Shown: positions 63,118-64,000 of the stretch, piece after piece
Numbering within the stretch: the stretch's first letter is position 1
Layout: each line of letters begins with the position of its first letter
Assembly (NCBI GenBank): GCA_963691815.1
Contig: OY829655.1
Location: 27,911,439 to 27,975,438 of the forward strand
DNA length: 64,000 nucleotides
From: Echiichthys vipera
Lineage: Eukaryota > Chordata > Actinopteri > Perciformes > Trachinidae
Reading direction: 5' to 3'
Made by a program: the position numbers and the translations under genes
Notes under the pieces: model-generated
The model's database searches: none
Told to the model about the DNA's origin: nothing
The model's input: only the letters and a program-made list of their open reading frames with translations

Positions 63118-64000
63118 CATACGTACAGTACAGACCAAGAGTTTGGACACACCTTCTCATTCAATCTTTCGGACTGACCTTAATTAAAAGTAATGACGGC
63201 CACTCGTTTTTCTTTATTTAGCTGCTTTTTTCTCGCCATTACACAAATTCTAACAGTCTGTTCAGGTGGACTATCAGCTGTGCGTCCATCTGACGTCTGC
63301 ACAGCACAAGTGAGGGTCCCGACCCCGTTTATAAGGCAGGAAATCCCACTTATTGAAGCTGACAGGGCACAACTGTGGAGGCAAAACCATTTCAGGTGAC
63401 GACCTCTTGAAGCTCATCAAGAGAACGCAGAGTGTGTGTGAAGCAGTCATCAGAGCCAAAATGTGGCTACTTTAAAGAAACTAGAATATAAGGCGTACTA
63501 AAAATACGCCTTATATTCTAGTTTCTTCAAAGTAGCCACATTTTGCTCTGATTACTGCTTTGCACACACTCTGCTCCTTTCTGGAGCCAGTTGAGGTGGT
63601 TCAGGATTATCTAGTAAGGATGAACCCTGGGCGTCTCCCTAGGGAGGTGTTCCAGGCACGTCCAGCTGGGAGGAGGCCTCGGGGAAGACCCAGGACCAGG
63701 TGGAGAGATTAGATCTCCACACTGGCCTGGGAACGCCCCGGACAAGAGGTTGAAGATGAGATGAGATGAGAGACACACTCTGCATTCTCTTGATGAGCTT
63801 CAAGAGGCGGTCACCTGAAATGGTGTTTGATAAGTGGGATTTCTTGCCTTGAAGCCCCTTCAAGAGAACGCAGAGTGTGTGCAAAGCAGTAATCAGAGCA
63901 AAATGTGGCTACTGTGAAGAAACTAGAATATCAGGCGTATTTTCAGTTGTTTCACACTTTAACTATATAATTCCATGTGTGTTAATTCATAGTTTTGATG
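63118..64000. mobile_element. Tc1-like fragments in head-to-head arrangement with nested LINE
   Basis: gtacagaccaagagtttggac and cacaccttctcattcaa at 63126-63165 are the well-known fish Tc1-like terminal sequence. gctcatcaagagaacgcagag and caaaatgtggctactttaaag at 63412-63478 are followed by their own complement at 63509-63560. Another stretch in both orientations lies at 63780-63960. A LINE 3' end is inserted at 63588-63770. No transposase frame is intact. Confidence 0.75.
63588..63770 (+). mobile_element. Non-LTR retrotransposon 3' end inside Tc1 sequence
   Basis: ggttcaggattatctagtaa to gaagatgagatgagatgag, with an internal deletion after ctgggaacgcc. Confidence 0.85.

Overview
This is teleost fish nuclear DNA. 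The evidence is multi-exon genes with GT-AG introns, very long CA/TG arrays, and many dispersed elements of fish type: a tRNA-headed SINE, a non-LTR retrotransposon 3' end in over a dozen copies, and Tc1, pogo-like, PIF/Harbinger and hAT remnants. All exon coordinates were worked out by hand from splice signals, reading phase and remembered protein homology; no aligner was run.

Three genes account for the coding content. (1) parp4 (vault poly(ADP-ribose) polymerase) lies on the minus strand from about 29.8 kb to 4.2 kb. A non-coding first exon precedes 36 coding exons whose phases all agree and give about 1870 residues: BRCT, a WGR-like stretch, a helical domain and ADP-ribosyltransferase fold, VIT, VWA, two acidic exons, a Pro/Gly repeat exon and the vault-binding C-terminus. 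(2) An unrecognised gene lies on the plus strand from about 32.5 to 41.5 kb. It has a non-coding first exon with an NRF1-type palindrome and nine coding exons, giving about 544 residues: coiled coil, acidic KEEPEE segment, strongly basic region and Ser/Thr/Gln-rich tail. It looks like a nuclear regulatory protein. (3) fer1l6 (a type II ferlin) lies on the minus strand from 63.1 to 42.9 kb. Forty-two coding exons give about 1802 residues; only the extreme N-terminus lies beyond the right edge.

Layout: 1-4.17 kb is repeat-filled 3' flank of parp4 (TA arrays, a SINE, an hAT fossil, a 440-bp tandem duplication). 4.2-29.8 kb is parp4, with introns hosting LINE, SINE and MITE copies and a 24-bp minisatellite. 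29.8-32.5 kb is intergenic repeats. 32.5-41.5 kb is the unrecognised gene, with a pogo-like MITE, a 190-bp CA array and a fold-back element in its introns. 41.5-42.9 kb holds a truncated Harbinger MITE and the fer1l6 3' end. 42.9-63.1 kb is fer1l6. 63.1-64 kb is a Tc1/LINE nest.

The genes do not form a functional unit that the sequence reveals: PARP4 is a vault-associated ADP-ribosyltransferase and FER1L6 a membrane-anchored multi-C2 protein. The most novel items are the unrecognised middle gene, the duplicated acidic exons and repeat exon of parp4, and the small transposon families carrying only DNA-binding-domain fragments.
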